A stretch of DNA of 64,000 bases. Origin: Brugia malayi (taxonomy: Eukaryota; Nematoda; Chromadorea; Rhabditida; Onchocercidae). The notes beneath the pieces are model-generated. The model was not told the origin of the DNA and did not search any database. It was given only the letters and a program-made list of their open reading frames with translations. The DNA is taken from positions 6,933,001 to 6,997,000 of the forward strand of contig NW_025062476.1 of the NCBI RefSeq assembly GCF_000002995.4, given 5' to 3'. Both the position numbers and the translations under genes were made by a program. The first letter of the stretch is position 1. Each line of letters opens with the position of its first letter. Positions 13,301-25,841 of this stretch are shown here, in pieces.

Positions 13301-16300
13301 AATTTGCAGGAGTCTGTGAATATTCCGGGTTAGAAGCCCGCGGAGATATATGCTTCCTGATATTATCATACATTTTTGGTTTGGTAAATTATTTAGTGAG
13401 CTTGCGTTCTGATAACTTGCAAATTATTGCAGTAATTAGTGATAATAATGATATTCAAATTACTCAGTTATGAATTTAAAAAGCAAGCAATACCAAATGA
13501 GGACGTACCACTAATTTTTAAAATTATTAATGCATGCTTATTCGGTATCTTTTGAATTCGAGTTAAAATTCAGGATTTTAGCTCTGAATTTAACTTGAAT
13601 TTCGAAGACAGAAAATTAGTGCTTGGTGTTGTTATTTATCTTCATAGCATAACTTTTGCTGTTGTAAGAGATGTAAAACAAGTATTAGTATTGTTTGTCA
13701 CCTTTAATGACATTGTAAATTGCATTTTAAGTGGCACATAGATCCACTTTGGCCCGATGCAATACTGTTAGAATAATTTGCTACAATTAGACTTCAACTA
13801 ATTACCTATTACCGTTCCTATATCTAAATTTTTCTTTTGCTGAAGTGGATTACTTCAATTAACATCTCATATACTTTTAGAACACAAACAGTGCAGTGTT
13901 CCTCATTTTGAGTGATTGCAGTAAATGTTAAAACAATTGAGCACATTGAAATTTCAATTTCTGAGACTTAGCATGATTAGCTTGATGTTTAGTATTATTG
14001 CCTTGAGAAATCTGAACATTCAAAGTCTAACAGGTTGGTGGCTTAATCTAACAGTTGAGAAATTTGATTCCATTTCTTGATAAGCAAAATCACTGAAATA
14101 GATATTTGTTGTAGTTTCACGATAAACATTATTTCTTCAACTTGGCTGAAAACAAAGGAATTTCTTGAGTTTTATTGTCATTTTTTAACGTGAAAGGAAA
14201 AAATTTATTCTGTTTGATCAAAATTTCTTCCTTTTTAAATTTATTTCTCTAACTATATTGTGCAGTATGAATAATTCAATGATTCTTCCTGTAATCCATT
14301 TTATTTTCTCTTCGCTAAGAATTTCTTTTTTTCTCTCTGAGATTTGAATAGTTTATCGAATCGAATGAGGACTGAACACTCTCAACCCTAAATATTTCTC
14401 ATTTTTCATATGTATGTCAGTTTTTCCTTGATCATTATACAGCTGAATAGTTTTTTTAAATTTGTTTTAAAGAATTTGAAAGAATCAAAGTACAATTAAG
14501 GAATTAAGGCAGTAGTGTATGGATGCTCAGAGTAACTGTGCTACTAAGTAAAGCAATATTTCAGTATTAGTCATACTACAACTCTCAAAGCAAACAAAAT
14601 CTTAGTGTTGTAAAGTGTCTACGCATAGTGGTGACAGTACACTTCTTCATTCATATTTATTTTGTTACATTTTTTGATAAAAACACTTTTATAGTAAGGG
14701 GTTGATGAGAAAAAACTGAGATTGTTGTCTAAAGGTGGCGCTAGTTGACACAATGAGATTTTCGGATATAAGAAGACCCGATTGAATAGAAAGAATTTCT
14801 TGAAGCAAAACACGAATTGGCCATTAGTTTATGAAAGAGTATTAAACAATTAACAGATTTTATCAGAACTACTTAAAATTTCACTTAATGAATAAAACTG
14901 TTTTATGATAAATTATTTTGCATAGTATTTATAAATATGAAACTTTTTTTTTTGAACTATCCTTTTTGTTTTCCAGCAATTTTTTATCTCTCTTAGAGCT
15001 AATCCAAGAAAATCCATTTGCAATGTTCTTATGACTAATTTCAAAAGATTTTTGACATTGTTTAATTTATTATACAACTGTTTTTGTAAAAGTGACAAAA
15101 TATAAAACGCGAATGTAAACCTAAAGTTAAATAGAAAATGAAATATTAAAATTGAAAAGTTTGATATTTACTTTCCAAATACTCACTTAGCAATCAAATT
15201 TTTGATCTCTAGATAAGCTTAGACAAAAAACTTTTACAAGACTTTGGATTTCAGCAACTGGTTTCGGTTGATTTCTTTTTACTGCTCAAAGTTATTATCC
15301 GGTACTCAAATTTCTGGTATTGATGAACAATTTGGACTGCTAACAATATAAGCTTTTTCCAGAAACTGAACCAAGCAGTGGTAGTACCAGACACTAAAAT
15401 CCTTAGATTTTCAATTTATGACGCTGTAGGAATGACAAATTATTGAGTGTTCTTCGTGTCAAAGCAGACATCAAAATTTATTACTGTTGATAAGGATTAA
15501 ATACTTTGTTTTGAAGATTTTTGATATGTATTACTTAGTTTTAAATTTCAATAAAGGAAACTAATCTTCTAAATTTAAACATTCTGATATTCTGAAACAG
15601 AAAAAGTAAAAAAATCCCTTTTTTGTCCTTTTCATTTGGTTGAATTTTCTTTTATTCTAAAACTCTCAATGAAATATTTGAAGCTTTTTAGATTAAATAT
15701 AAGGACGAAAATGTTTTCATAACTTTCTTAAGTATCCTTTAGTTTTTGCTTGTTATAAAACGATTTAAAGCAGATCCTCGAATAGTTTTCATTGAGGTAA
15801 AAGCCAACAGGTTTCTCTGCACTCGTCGGAAAATATATTATAAAGGAAATTTCGGGAAAAAGGCAGTCATAGAATGGCAAATTCGGTAACAAATTCGTTC
15901 TATACTGGCATTCCAAATACAACAAACTTTTTAATTGGTGTTAAAGTAATCGATAAATCTGGTTCACAATCAGCAAACTTTCATTGAATGAAGAATTAAA
16001 CATATTTTGGATATTCCTATTATTCATTTTAAAAATTGTGACGAAATATCTTATGTTTTTTAATATTTCAGTGATTTGTTGAGGTGAAGCAGAGGAGAAT
16101 ATTACCGAAAACAGATGTCATAGTTTCAATTATACACAACGGTGACTTTGGCTAACTTAGTTAAAATAACAGAAATGAGCTGACTGTTACTATTAGTGGC
16201 TAATAAATTGGACAGTTTAGATTTAATGATTTAGTGAGTTGTAGAAAACTAAAAGCGCTCCTTCGGCACTCTTCAAATAGATCATTACTGAAATAACCGA

Positions 16301-16981
16301 GTATTTTTTCAAACAGAAAGTCTTAAATTCATTGTCAACCACTTTACATTTCTGCATATATGGCTTAGAATAAAGCTAGTGCTAATAATGTCTGTAAAAT
16401 TTGTATAAAAACTTTGAAAAAGCAGAAATTTCAATTTTCTGTTCAAATAGCTTAAAGTTCAGTCAAAATTTCCAAATTCTACAAAAAATTCTGTCGTACA
16501 CTGATACGTTTATTTATTATTATTAAGAATAAAAATGTTCAACTTTTAAAAGTATAAGAAAGAAATTCACAACAAATATAAAGGAAATGGAGAAATTTTT
16601 GGCAAGTGGTCTGCTAAATGAGAAAGAAAAAACATGCATTTTAAGATCAGATAATTTGAATGAAAAAATTTTGGGATAGGTTTGGAATTGATAAAAAGAT
16701 TTTGTTTCATATTCAAATTCAGTTTAATCAAAATCATCAGTTTCATAAGCAAAAGAAAAATTAGACATATCAGATAGCTATATAAAGCTTTGCAAATCCT
16801 ATTGATTTCAGCAATTTTTGGAATTTCATAAATTGATTATTTAGAAGAGAAAGGAAGAATGTTCCTAAGATTCTTTATTATCACTTTTGAACAGTAAACT
16901 AAAGGAATGATAAGTTATCGAAATTAATATCAACTGATTAAAATTAGGAAAAAACAGAAACAAAGTGACAGGAAGAGAAAT
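10351..16981. other. 6.6-kb intergenic region
   Basis: A+T-rich sequence between the 5' end of the alp-1-like gene and the 3' end of rapsyn, both on the minus strand. It should contain the alp-1 promoter. Two spots stand out: a G+C-richer palindromic segment at about 13018-13082, and the plus-strand frame 13222-13473 with coding-like codon use but no recognisable product. Otherwise nothing supportable was seen. Confidence 0.5.
13222..13473 (+). other. coding-like open frame, unrecognised
   Basis: An 83-codon plus-strand frame opens with ATG at 13222. Its first ~52 codons are rich in first-position G (about one third), as in the confirmed exons here. A possible donor, TTG then GTAAAT, lies near 13385, after which the frame becomes hydrophobic and low in information. 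The opposite strand is also open over the same bases (13373-13185) and would end in a hydrophobic helix. No family is recognised and no partner exon was found. It may be an isolated exon, a relic or chance. Confidence 0.2.
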
Positions 16982-19900
16982 CTACACATCAGTAATGGTA
17001 AGCCCACGTGGTAATACTAATGGGCCACCTGTTCGTAGTTCTTCTTCCGAGTAGTTTAGCACTGAAGAGACTAGCAATGTGCCATCCATCTTGCAAACGG
17101 GTAGTTTCGGTAATGTGTTCACTGCAAAGGTAAAGTTAAAAGTATAACAAAGTAAAGGAAAGCTGTGTCAATTATATTTGAAAATGAGTTACATTACTAC
17201 TACTACGAATGAAATATAATTCTCTTCAAAATGAGTTTAAGAAGGGTCGAAGCATGCTACACAATTGAGATTCTTAAATGTAAAATTGAAATGAATAGGG
17301 AAGATTACTTGAAAGAGATCCGACTGCTGGAACTACTGCAGTGGTGCAAATGTGTGGTGAGTCGATATTATTCTGAACTGTTTTTAATTCTCGAAATGTT
17401 GGATGTGATAATGAAACCTTTGGATGTCGTTCACTTGAAGTTTGTCCTTCGATCACAGATGATTTGACAGTATCAATTTCTTCTGTTGTGGACCGAAATG
17501 GTATATCTTCTATAGAGTTAACATATTAGCGAATGAAACACATAAACGAATAAAATAGTAAAAGACAAGACTAATTGCGTTAATCATTTTTTCACTGGAA
17601 AAATTATACAAGTCTTTTGAATAGAAGTCAAAAAAAAAAAAGGAACACTGCCTTGCTAGTAATTAGTGAAATTCTTTCATAGTAATTTAGATTTTTTATT
17701 TTCATAGGAAGCGATTATCATTTAATTTACGATAGCCACACAAGTGCCATACAAACTTGCCGGAAGAAGGAATTGGTTGCGACAAACGTGAAGTAGCGAC
17801 AAACGATGAAACGGATAGCGTGCTTACTGATACGCTGTCCATAAGTACTGCTTTGCATTGGCATTTAGGACAGTTTGGATTTAAACACTCTGCTAAATAT
17901 GCTTGTAAACATCTGAAAGGATTACCACAAAATGAATAATTTGCATACTACATATTTATGAAGTATTCATTAAAAACATTAACAAATGGGATTTTCACGA
18001 ATGAACTAATAGACAGAATTTCTACAAATGTCAAGAACTTCAGGAAATATTTAAAGAATTAATTAAAAAAATACTGTATCCGACAAAATCGCGAATTTTT
18101 AAATTGTTATTCGTATTTATCATTTTCCGTAAAATAAAAATGTTAAAAATATATTGACCTTTCATGAAAAATATGAGAACATCGAAGTGCCTGCAAAGAA
18201 TCATCGTATAGTCCATATCGTTGTCCACAGAAATTACAAAACAACTCCATCTCCTGTGTTAACGACGTCACCGCTTTTCTGGCCAACTCTTCACTGTCCT
18301 CATCATTTAGCTGATTGTAAAGATCCTGCAGCCTCAGATGACATTTCATCATTGCATGCTAAAAGTGTGATTATTTAGATTTAAAGAGCACTGATGAACA
18401 TTTCATATAAAAAAGAAAAAAACTATTATAGATCTCAGTCTAAATTTAAAAAAAAATCATCCAAAATTAATTACTAGTCAAAGTACTGAATGAAAATTTC
18501 TAGAAAGAAAAATACTAACTCTACATCCGATCGCCTTAGCTACTTCTAAGCATTTTTTATTGAGCTGAATCGCCTGCAAATATTGATCCAAATATAAGTT
18601 TACACAGTCACCAAGTAATATTGAAACAGTGAAGTAATAATTAAGAAAAGTAATATTGAAATAGTGGTATTGGTTCGAATTTTAAAAACTTAAAGAAAAG
18701 AAAAGAAGAAACATTTACTAACTGTTATATTTGAATCAAAATTCATCTTTTCATTCTTTTTTCAGTTTTTAAAAGTACCGCAAGGTCGGATTTGATTTAA
18801 GTAAGAAAAAGGGATGAATGCAGATAGTGCGCGACATATATGCAAAGTTTTTATTCCTAAAATGATACCGATCGCTTTTGATTGATCAAAGAATGTAATT
18901 AACCTGGCACTCGCATTTACCAGTGTAAAAAGTGCGGCATTCAGAGGCTGACTTGGCCATACTATCAAGAACTAATACTTCACCCATACGATCATTTGTT
19001 TGACGCATCATTCGATATGCTTCTTCATAACGTGACCAGCTTTTCTGGAATATCGTTCAACAATTGTTGTTTAATAGTTTTCAAAATTTTTTCTTTTAAT
19101 GAAATATTCAAGTAAAACCAAAAAAAAAATGTCGAATTATTTGCAAATTAGTGATATTTGCATGTTTAATCATTCTTCTTATCATTATTTATTACATAAT
19201 TATTTCTTCACACACACACACATTCATAGTGTTTTAATTACAATATTCCTATTACTAAACGTTATTTTTGACCCAAAATCATACGGTGAGAGTTTCTTTG
19301 GCTTCAGATTCACCCAGGTCACGACATATATTAGCCATGGAACATAAGCAACGAGCATACACGGAGCGGTTGTTAGTTTCTTGAGCCAATTTCATTGCTT
19401 CCTGTAGAAATATTGCAGATCACGATCGATGCTTCGAATTTGCTTGCTCTTTGCTCTGTGTAAACTGTAGTAACTCAAGTGAGTCTTGAATTGAATTAGA
19501 AGGTGCAGAATGCTTCTCATCACATCCAACTGATATAAAAGACGGAAAGAACTTCCAAACTTTCGATTTTTTTATAGCAGAAAAAGCATTATGTAAGATA
19601 ATTGAAATTATGACATTTTGAATCTGACATTTAAAACAGAAAGGAAAACATACATCACATGTTGCTCTCGCATCTACCAATGAACCCTTTCTCCGCAGGA
19701 CAACTGATAAATGATAAAGCACGACGCTGCGATATTTTGCATGCACATCATCGACCGTAACACCATCCAGAATTGCCAATGCATTTCGCAAAAATAAAAT
19801 TGCTTTCGAAAAGTCCCTGATGGTTTTAATTTTGATGAATGCAATTGTTAAATATTGCTTTTTTGAAAATATATGCTAAATTTATTTCGATATGTCTTAA

Positions 19901-21162
19901 AATAAGTTTTAAACTAACGGAAGTAGCAAAAAAGTGAATGAAAGAGGTATTAATCAATTTATCGTTATCATTCTCAATCTTCTTTTGAGGAAGCTTAGCT
20001 ATGTTTGGCTATACCAATAAACAGTCGGTGATATGCCAAGTGCAAGCAAAGCTTACTAAAGACATTCATTTCGAGCGCATAAAGTATAAGTGATTAAGGT
20101 CATAATAAAATGTCAAACCTGAGTAAGGTAAAGAGAACACCAAGTCCAACACAAACTTGTAATTCCAATAACCTATCAGAATACTGGTTTGCGACACACA
20201 TCGCTTTTTCAAATGCTTCTAGACTTGCTTGGAATTGACTGAATCCAAGCTGTGATAAAGCCACGACTATAACGCATAACATAAATGCAAGTAAAATTTT
20301 GTTAATTTAAATACTTTTTAAAATATAGTTTCATGCTTTACATGTAAATTGAATTGACAGCTTAATAAAATGAATAAATATGATTCTTTCAGATTATAAA
20401 ATATATTAATAGCAAAGCTCTATGGATCCATTCCACTAACTATTAATTGTATGCAATGCATGATTGGAAAATTTCTCAAATATTTTAAAAATTTATCACA
20501 AAATTTTAAGTTTTTCTTAATCAGAAATTTTCGATGAAGAAGAAAAGGAATGGAACCGAGGTGAGCATGCCCGAGAGTTCTTGGATCTATGTTTGGGTGT
20601 TGTAGACTAGCACGACCGTAACCAATTGCCTTGCCGAAATCGGCCAATCGTTCATATGCTTTAGCCAAATTCAGGAATGCTTCACTTTTCATGAATTCGT
20701 CTTGCTGGACATTGGCTAATTCCATTTGTTGCAAAGCGTATCGCAACATCTGCTGGTAATTGCTTGCATCACAATATGCTTGCACCATATATCCAATCGT
20801 TATAAAACGGTCCTCTGCATTTCTGCAAATAAAATCGCAATTTCCGGATTGATAGTTTGTGATGAATAATACTCATAAATCAGTCAGTGAATATTTCAGG
20901 ATTCTGAATCATTTACATTTAACATCCAAAATTTCTTCCAGAAATGTTCCATTAGTGATTTGGATTATCCATGGTCTTTTAAATTATTTCCAGCATTAAA
21001 TGAAATTGAACATGATTAATGATTAGGAAAATACAATAGAGACACGGCTTACGTAAGTCGTCGAAGAGCAGCTCGCCAACGAGCAATTGCTTGCTGATGA
21101 CGCCGTTGATGATAAAGTTTAACGCCGGATTGCATGTGGTGCTTGGCGATACGTTGACCCAT
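16982..21162 (-). CDS. rpy-1: rapsyn (acetylcholine-receptor clustering TPR/RING protein)
   Basis: Rapsyn is the peripheral-membrane scaffold that clusters nicotinic acetylcholine receptors at the neuromuscular junction. Eleven exons: 21162-21053, 20822-20557, 20266-20119, 19816-19654, 19401-19285, 19044-18904, 18573-18520, 18358-18159, 17912-17731, 17509-17309 and 17121-16982; 1722 bases, 573 aa. The protein opens MGQRIAKHH, a myristoylation-type start as in the family. Residues 2-330 are helical TPR-like repeats (for example ESEAKE-, SLEAFEKAM- and [17 protein letters not shown] segments). A RING-H2 follows with ligands C374, C377, C393, H395, H398, C401, C414 and C417. Some 156 residues then follow the RING, Ser/Thr-rich, where vertebrate rapsyns end soon after it. 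The donor after exon 2 (GTTCCA) is weak. A second in-frame ATG at 21195 would also give an MG start. The gene call is firm; the tail exons are slightly less certain. Confidence 0.9.
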
Positions 21163-21194
21163 CGATGTGCAATTGTCCTGGATTCTAATACCCA

Positions 21195-21215
21195 TTAGAA
21201 ACGTTGACGCACCTT
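21195..21215 (-). promoter_or_regulatory. upstream in-frame start and possible trans-splice acceptor of rapsyn
   Basis: On the minus strand TTACTTCAG ends at 21216, so an RNA could begin at 21215, 53 bases before the chosen start. Between them an in-frame ATG GGT lies at 21195-21190. It would add 11 residues ([11 protein letters not shown]) and would also place Gly after Met. Spliced-leader addition here is inferred from the acceptor only. Confidence 0.35.
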
Positions 21216-21670
21216 CTGAAGTAACGAACAATTATTCATTCTTTTTGTCTGAAAAACGAAAAAACAATAAGTTACTCAGAAGTAGATTTTCACTTCATTT
21301 TTCACTTCACACTGGTAAACATTATTTCCAGATGCATTCTAAATTTTAGAGTCTTTTATTGCTCTCAAATTAAAGTGAATTAAATTAACTTAAACGCTAC
21401 CATTTAAAGTTTTACATGGAAGTCATGTAAAAGCTATTTCTTCTGCTATGAGAGAATATCAACACATTCCACTTCCAGCAGTTCTGTGATATACAATTCG
21501 CTTTTTAAAAAGATTCAATGTGGATCCTATATCCTATTCATTTTCTTATCACTTTCCAAATGATAACTTTCAATATCGTCTTGTCACGAAGAGATTACTA
21601 CTACTTTTCTGGATTAGCAGAGAAAATATCTTTTTGGAAATATAATGTGGCAATAATAATTCAACTAATT

Positions 21671-21752
21671 AGTAGGATGATGAATTAAATTAATAGACTG
21701 ATGATTAATTAAATTAATGGACTAATGATTAATTAAATTAATGGATTAATCC
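21671..21752. repeat. 24-bp tandem repeat, about 3 copies
   Basis: Units at 21671-21693, 21694-21717 and 21718-21741, plus a partial fourth, share the core ATGATTAATTAAATTAA. The last two full copies are nearly identical. Confidence 0.85.
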
Positions 21753-24700
21753 ATTACAGCTACTAACTCATTGAATGATAGACATATGATTGTTCTAGCA
21801 GAAACAGTACAATTCGAGAACAGTTGCTTTTCGATATAACGTGATTAATTGAGTAATTAACGAAGAGAAGAGAAATAATGCAGAAAGTTTGGAGTCCTAG
21901 TGAAGAAAGACCGAAAGAGTGAAATTCTCTTTCATAGTTAGCCAGCGTTCTCACAAAACCATCCATTTGTACCAACTGTGCACGATGGGGCTTATCAGAC
22001 TATCTCGGAACTTATCAGATTATCTCGGAGTAAACCTTTGGACACTTTGAAAGAATTATTCTTTCTTAGTTATAGAGTACTTTTATAAACAAACTTTTCA
22101 AGATATTTTACGATATTTTGTTGCTTTCATGTATTTAACAACTAATAAAAGTCTTAAAATGTTTGGTTCACGACAATTTATGTTCGATGCAGTACGAATT
22201 AGATGTCTAAAAGTGATTCATGCAAGTACGAACTATTCATTTTAATTTAGCGAATTTGGAAGGTTATTTTGCTTTTTGTTTAACTCATTTTGCTCCTATC
22301 CTAATTTCAGAAGTGCTAAACATTGCTTGTGCCCTTCAACTTTAAGAAAATATCTAAAGATTTTAAACTGTTAAATTTTGCTTTTGCTGGTCCAGCTTGT
22401 TCTTGCTTTCCCTCTTACAAGCCAAGTCATTCTTAAATTAATCAGCAATAACAAAGCCACCAGTCTTTTAATAATCACACATTTAGTTATCCAAATAAAT
22501 GAGCTTGAAATTTAATTATGTTGCGATTATAACTAATTAGCTTTATTTGGTATTTTCACTGACTCTGACAATATCTAATTTTTAAAATAATTTAAGGAAA
22601 AAAAACCATTCTCAGCTGCTACGGTAAATGTTTAAAAATTTGAACAATTTATTATTTTTCATAAAAAAAATTAGAAAATAAAAATAGTTAATGTAAAGTT
22701 GAAGGAAGTTATTACGAAGACTTTTTAGAAAATATTGATTTCTTCGAAAAGAAAATGATGGGTTTTGGAGCTGTGTTGCGCTGATATTACGGAATAATAT
22801 TTTCTCCGAAAAGCCGAAACAAAGTTCAGTTTTTCAAATTTGCTTCTAAAAGAGAATGATCTATAAAATTTTACTACTCTGCAATTTTTTTTCAATAGTT
22901 ATGCAAATGTTTTTTACATTAAATCACAAATTTGCTAAGCAGTGACATTCAAGAAGTGTCCAATAAAATAACAAAGTGTATGTTACGTTGAAAAACTATT
23001 GTTCTTATAAATCTTTCTCTTTTTAATAATTAACCAAAACTTTTGAATAAAATACTTGATCTTTGGTTGGATTTATAAGAAATTTTAATTAAAATATGTT
23101 TAACGGACTTGAAATAAAAATAAACCTTGCATAAAAATTAGATATTCTCGAATGTGTCGAAAGCAAATCATCGTAAAGTATTGTTCGCATTATTCGACAA
23201 ATACAAATTTATAAGATGCAATTGCAAATAGCATTAGCATATGAATAATGCATTTGATTGCAACACTGTTTGCTTGCAAGTTGCAATCTCAGACTGTTTG
23301 CATTGTAAATGCAATTCTTACCAGTTGTCAGATAGATCGTTTGATTTCAGAAATTAAGCAAAACACAGCGAAGCTGATAAAATGCCAGTGTCGAACTATT
23401 AAAAAAATGCTTGGAAATGCATGAAAGAAACTTAGAAGCTAGCACTGAACGCAATAATTCAAAACATCTGAACTGGAAACTTTTTAAAAAAAGGCAATAT
23501 ATCTCAAATTGAAGCTTTTCGAAGAAACCATTTCACTTTTACACTCTGTCAACTGCTTTCTTTGATTGCAGATGGCTTTCGAAGTGCTAGTGAGTAGTAA
23601 TGATAGTAGGAAAACAATTTCGACAAACTGTTTGAAGATTAAGTCTGATAATATTTGGATATGAAAACTTAATGGGTATTAGCTAAAAAGTTTAGAATAA
23701 AAAGATTCAAAAACTTTTTGATCAATATGAGTTATTATTTGTAATTTGTCTTTACAAGAAAGGAGGAAAATCTCGATATCCGGATGAAATTTAATTTTTC
23801 AGTCGTAATCTAAATTTATTTGTTTGTTCCTTTTACTTCTCGATATTTTGACCACGATATCAAGATTTTGCAGACGTAAAATAATTCATGCTAAGCATTT
23901 ACAAACAACTATTTAAGTCTTTTTCAGCATATAGTTAACACGAATAAAACTTTAGTTTTTAGAATACTAAAAAAAAAAAAAAAAACATTCTTAAATTTGT
24001 TTTGAAAATGGACGATAATGGGATTTGTTCAAATATTTGTGGCTATAAATTAAAATTTATTCACATGAGAATCGATCTAAATTCAGCAAAGGGACCTAAT
24101 TTCATATTTTCATATTTTTCTGCAAGACTTAATTACATATTCTTTGAAATTGTTTTTTTTTTTTTTTAAAACTGTTTCTGGTTTTAGAGCTAAGGAATAA
24201 AATAGCAGTCGCACTAAGTTTTAAGCTTTAATGCTAATTGAGGGTTGATTTGAAAATTATAACTTGTCATATGTAAGTAAGATAAGTGATATTTAAATTG
24301 TCTTTCAGTGTTTTTTAGAAATTTAAGCACAGACTTATTCTGAACAAATGGAAATTTTTGGTTAATTAAGATATGAAAAGTAAGTCGACGAACAAACTGA
24401 CAAGTATTCTGATAAGGAAATAGCAATTATCATTAGAATGTTGTGAGGTTCATTGAATGAAATATTCAAAATGATGGCTTAAACAGAATATTAAATGATG
24501 TTAGTTTGGTTTTTTTAAAAAAGAAAAAGATTATTTTGCTGAGTAAATCATCATAACTAATGCTAATCACAGTGGCTGCTTATTTGGACAGCCACTCCAT
24601 TAAAATAAAAATGAAAACACAACACATATTACGAAGTGCGCTTTATCAAAAAAAATGCTATTGCTGGAAAAAGCAAAACATTTTTTCCTAATTTCTCAGC

Positions 24701-25841
24701 TGCAACAATTTCGAATAAAAGAACTCCTAAATATAAATATAAAATTTTAACTGTCTACTAAATTAGATCTGATAAACTTAAACAAAATTAAAATCTATCA
24801 CCTATGAATTTAAATAAGTATAAGTAGAGAAATAAAAAAAAATGGTATTAAAATCTTTTTTGCTCAAGATTTTTGTTAAATGATATGCTTTAAAACATTG
24901 ACAAAAACTTGCTGCTAATTTTTCAAAAATTTTGGACTGGTTTTTAGTGCAAGACAAGCATTGAAACAAGTTTCAAACAAATGAAAAGTTAAATATAATA
25001 AAGTTAGTAAAATTTAGTGGAACTACTGAAGTTTTGAAATTTATTTCGAAATTTAACAAAACTTTAGAGCGCTTTAAAGATAATATGTATGCATACGTAA
25101 TCATTTCATTGCTGATAAAATGAAAATCGATTTTGATAATAATAAAACTTAAATCATTAAAGAGTGATTTTCGAGAATTTCTGATAGACTATTATAGACT
25201 TTTTATACATAAAAATCTCAAGAAGAAAGTACATATTCAATATTATTAACTGTTGAGATGATTACATTTTTAGTGGAGGAAGTCAAGAATTGGATAACAG
25301 ATAAAAGAGATCAATTTATTAGTGCTTGAGACAGGAGTCTAACATCACACATGCTAGTTATCGATAGAAACACCAGGAGAATATTTTAAAAATTAAGCAC
25401 TTCGTTAAAACTTTCTATCCTGCAAAAATAGAAACAAGAGAAGTTTGAAAGAGCTGAGAAATTAAGTTGAATTTATAAAAAATAAAATGAAAGTTTGATT
25501 TTTACTTGAAAAAGTGACCATGTAACAGTATTTCCTCTGATTAAGATTCATGGACAATTTGCAGAACTGATAAATTGTATCATAATTTTTGCACTTTTTG
25601 CTTTATTAACACTCAATTATTTTAATTCAAATATTATAATTTTGTGACAAATAGTATTTTATTGCTACTCATTAGTGATATTAGTTCAAATTAACTTTAT
25701 CAAGTATTAGAGGAAAAATGATAATTAACGATTTATTAATAAGATGTCATCGTTTTAAATTTCATTAAAAATTGAATCAGTTACAGTTCAACGATCATTT
25801 CGACCAAGAAATATTAATGATATTAGATGTGCATTGGAATC

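Larger units (their letters stand above)
21163..25841. other. 4.7-kb intergenic region, rapsyn upstream side
   Basis: It holds the rapsyn promoter and the 3' flank of the small minus-strand gene; a TTTATT (AATAAA on minus) lies near 25732. A short three-copy 24-bp repeat is at 21671-21741 and a TGCAA-rich palindromic patch at 23210-23335. No supportable exon was found; open frames such as 24426-24214 minus are A+T-driven. Confidence 0.5.
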
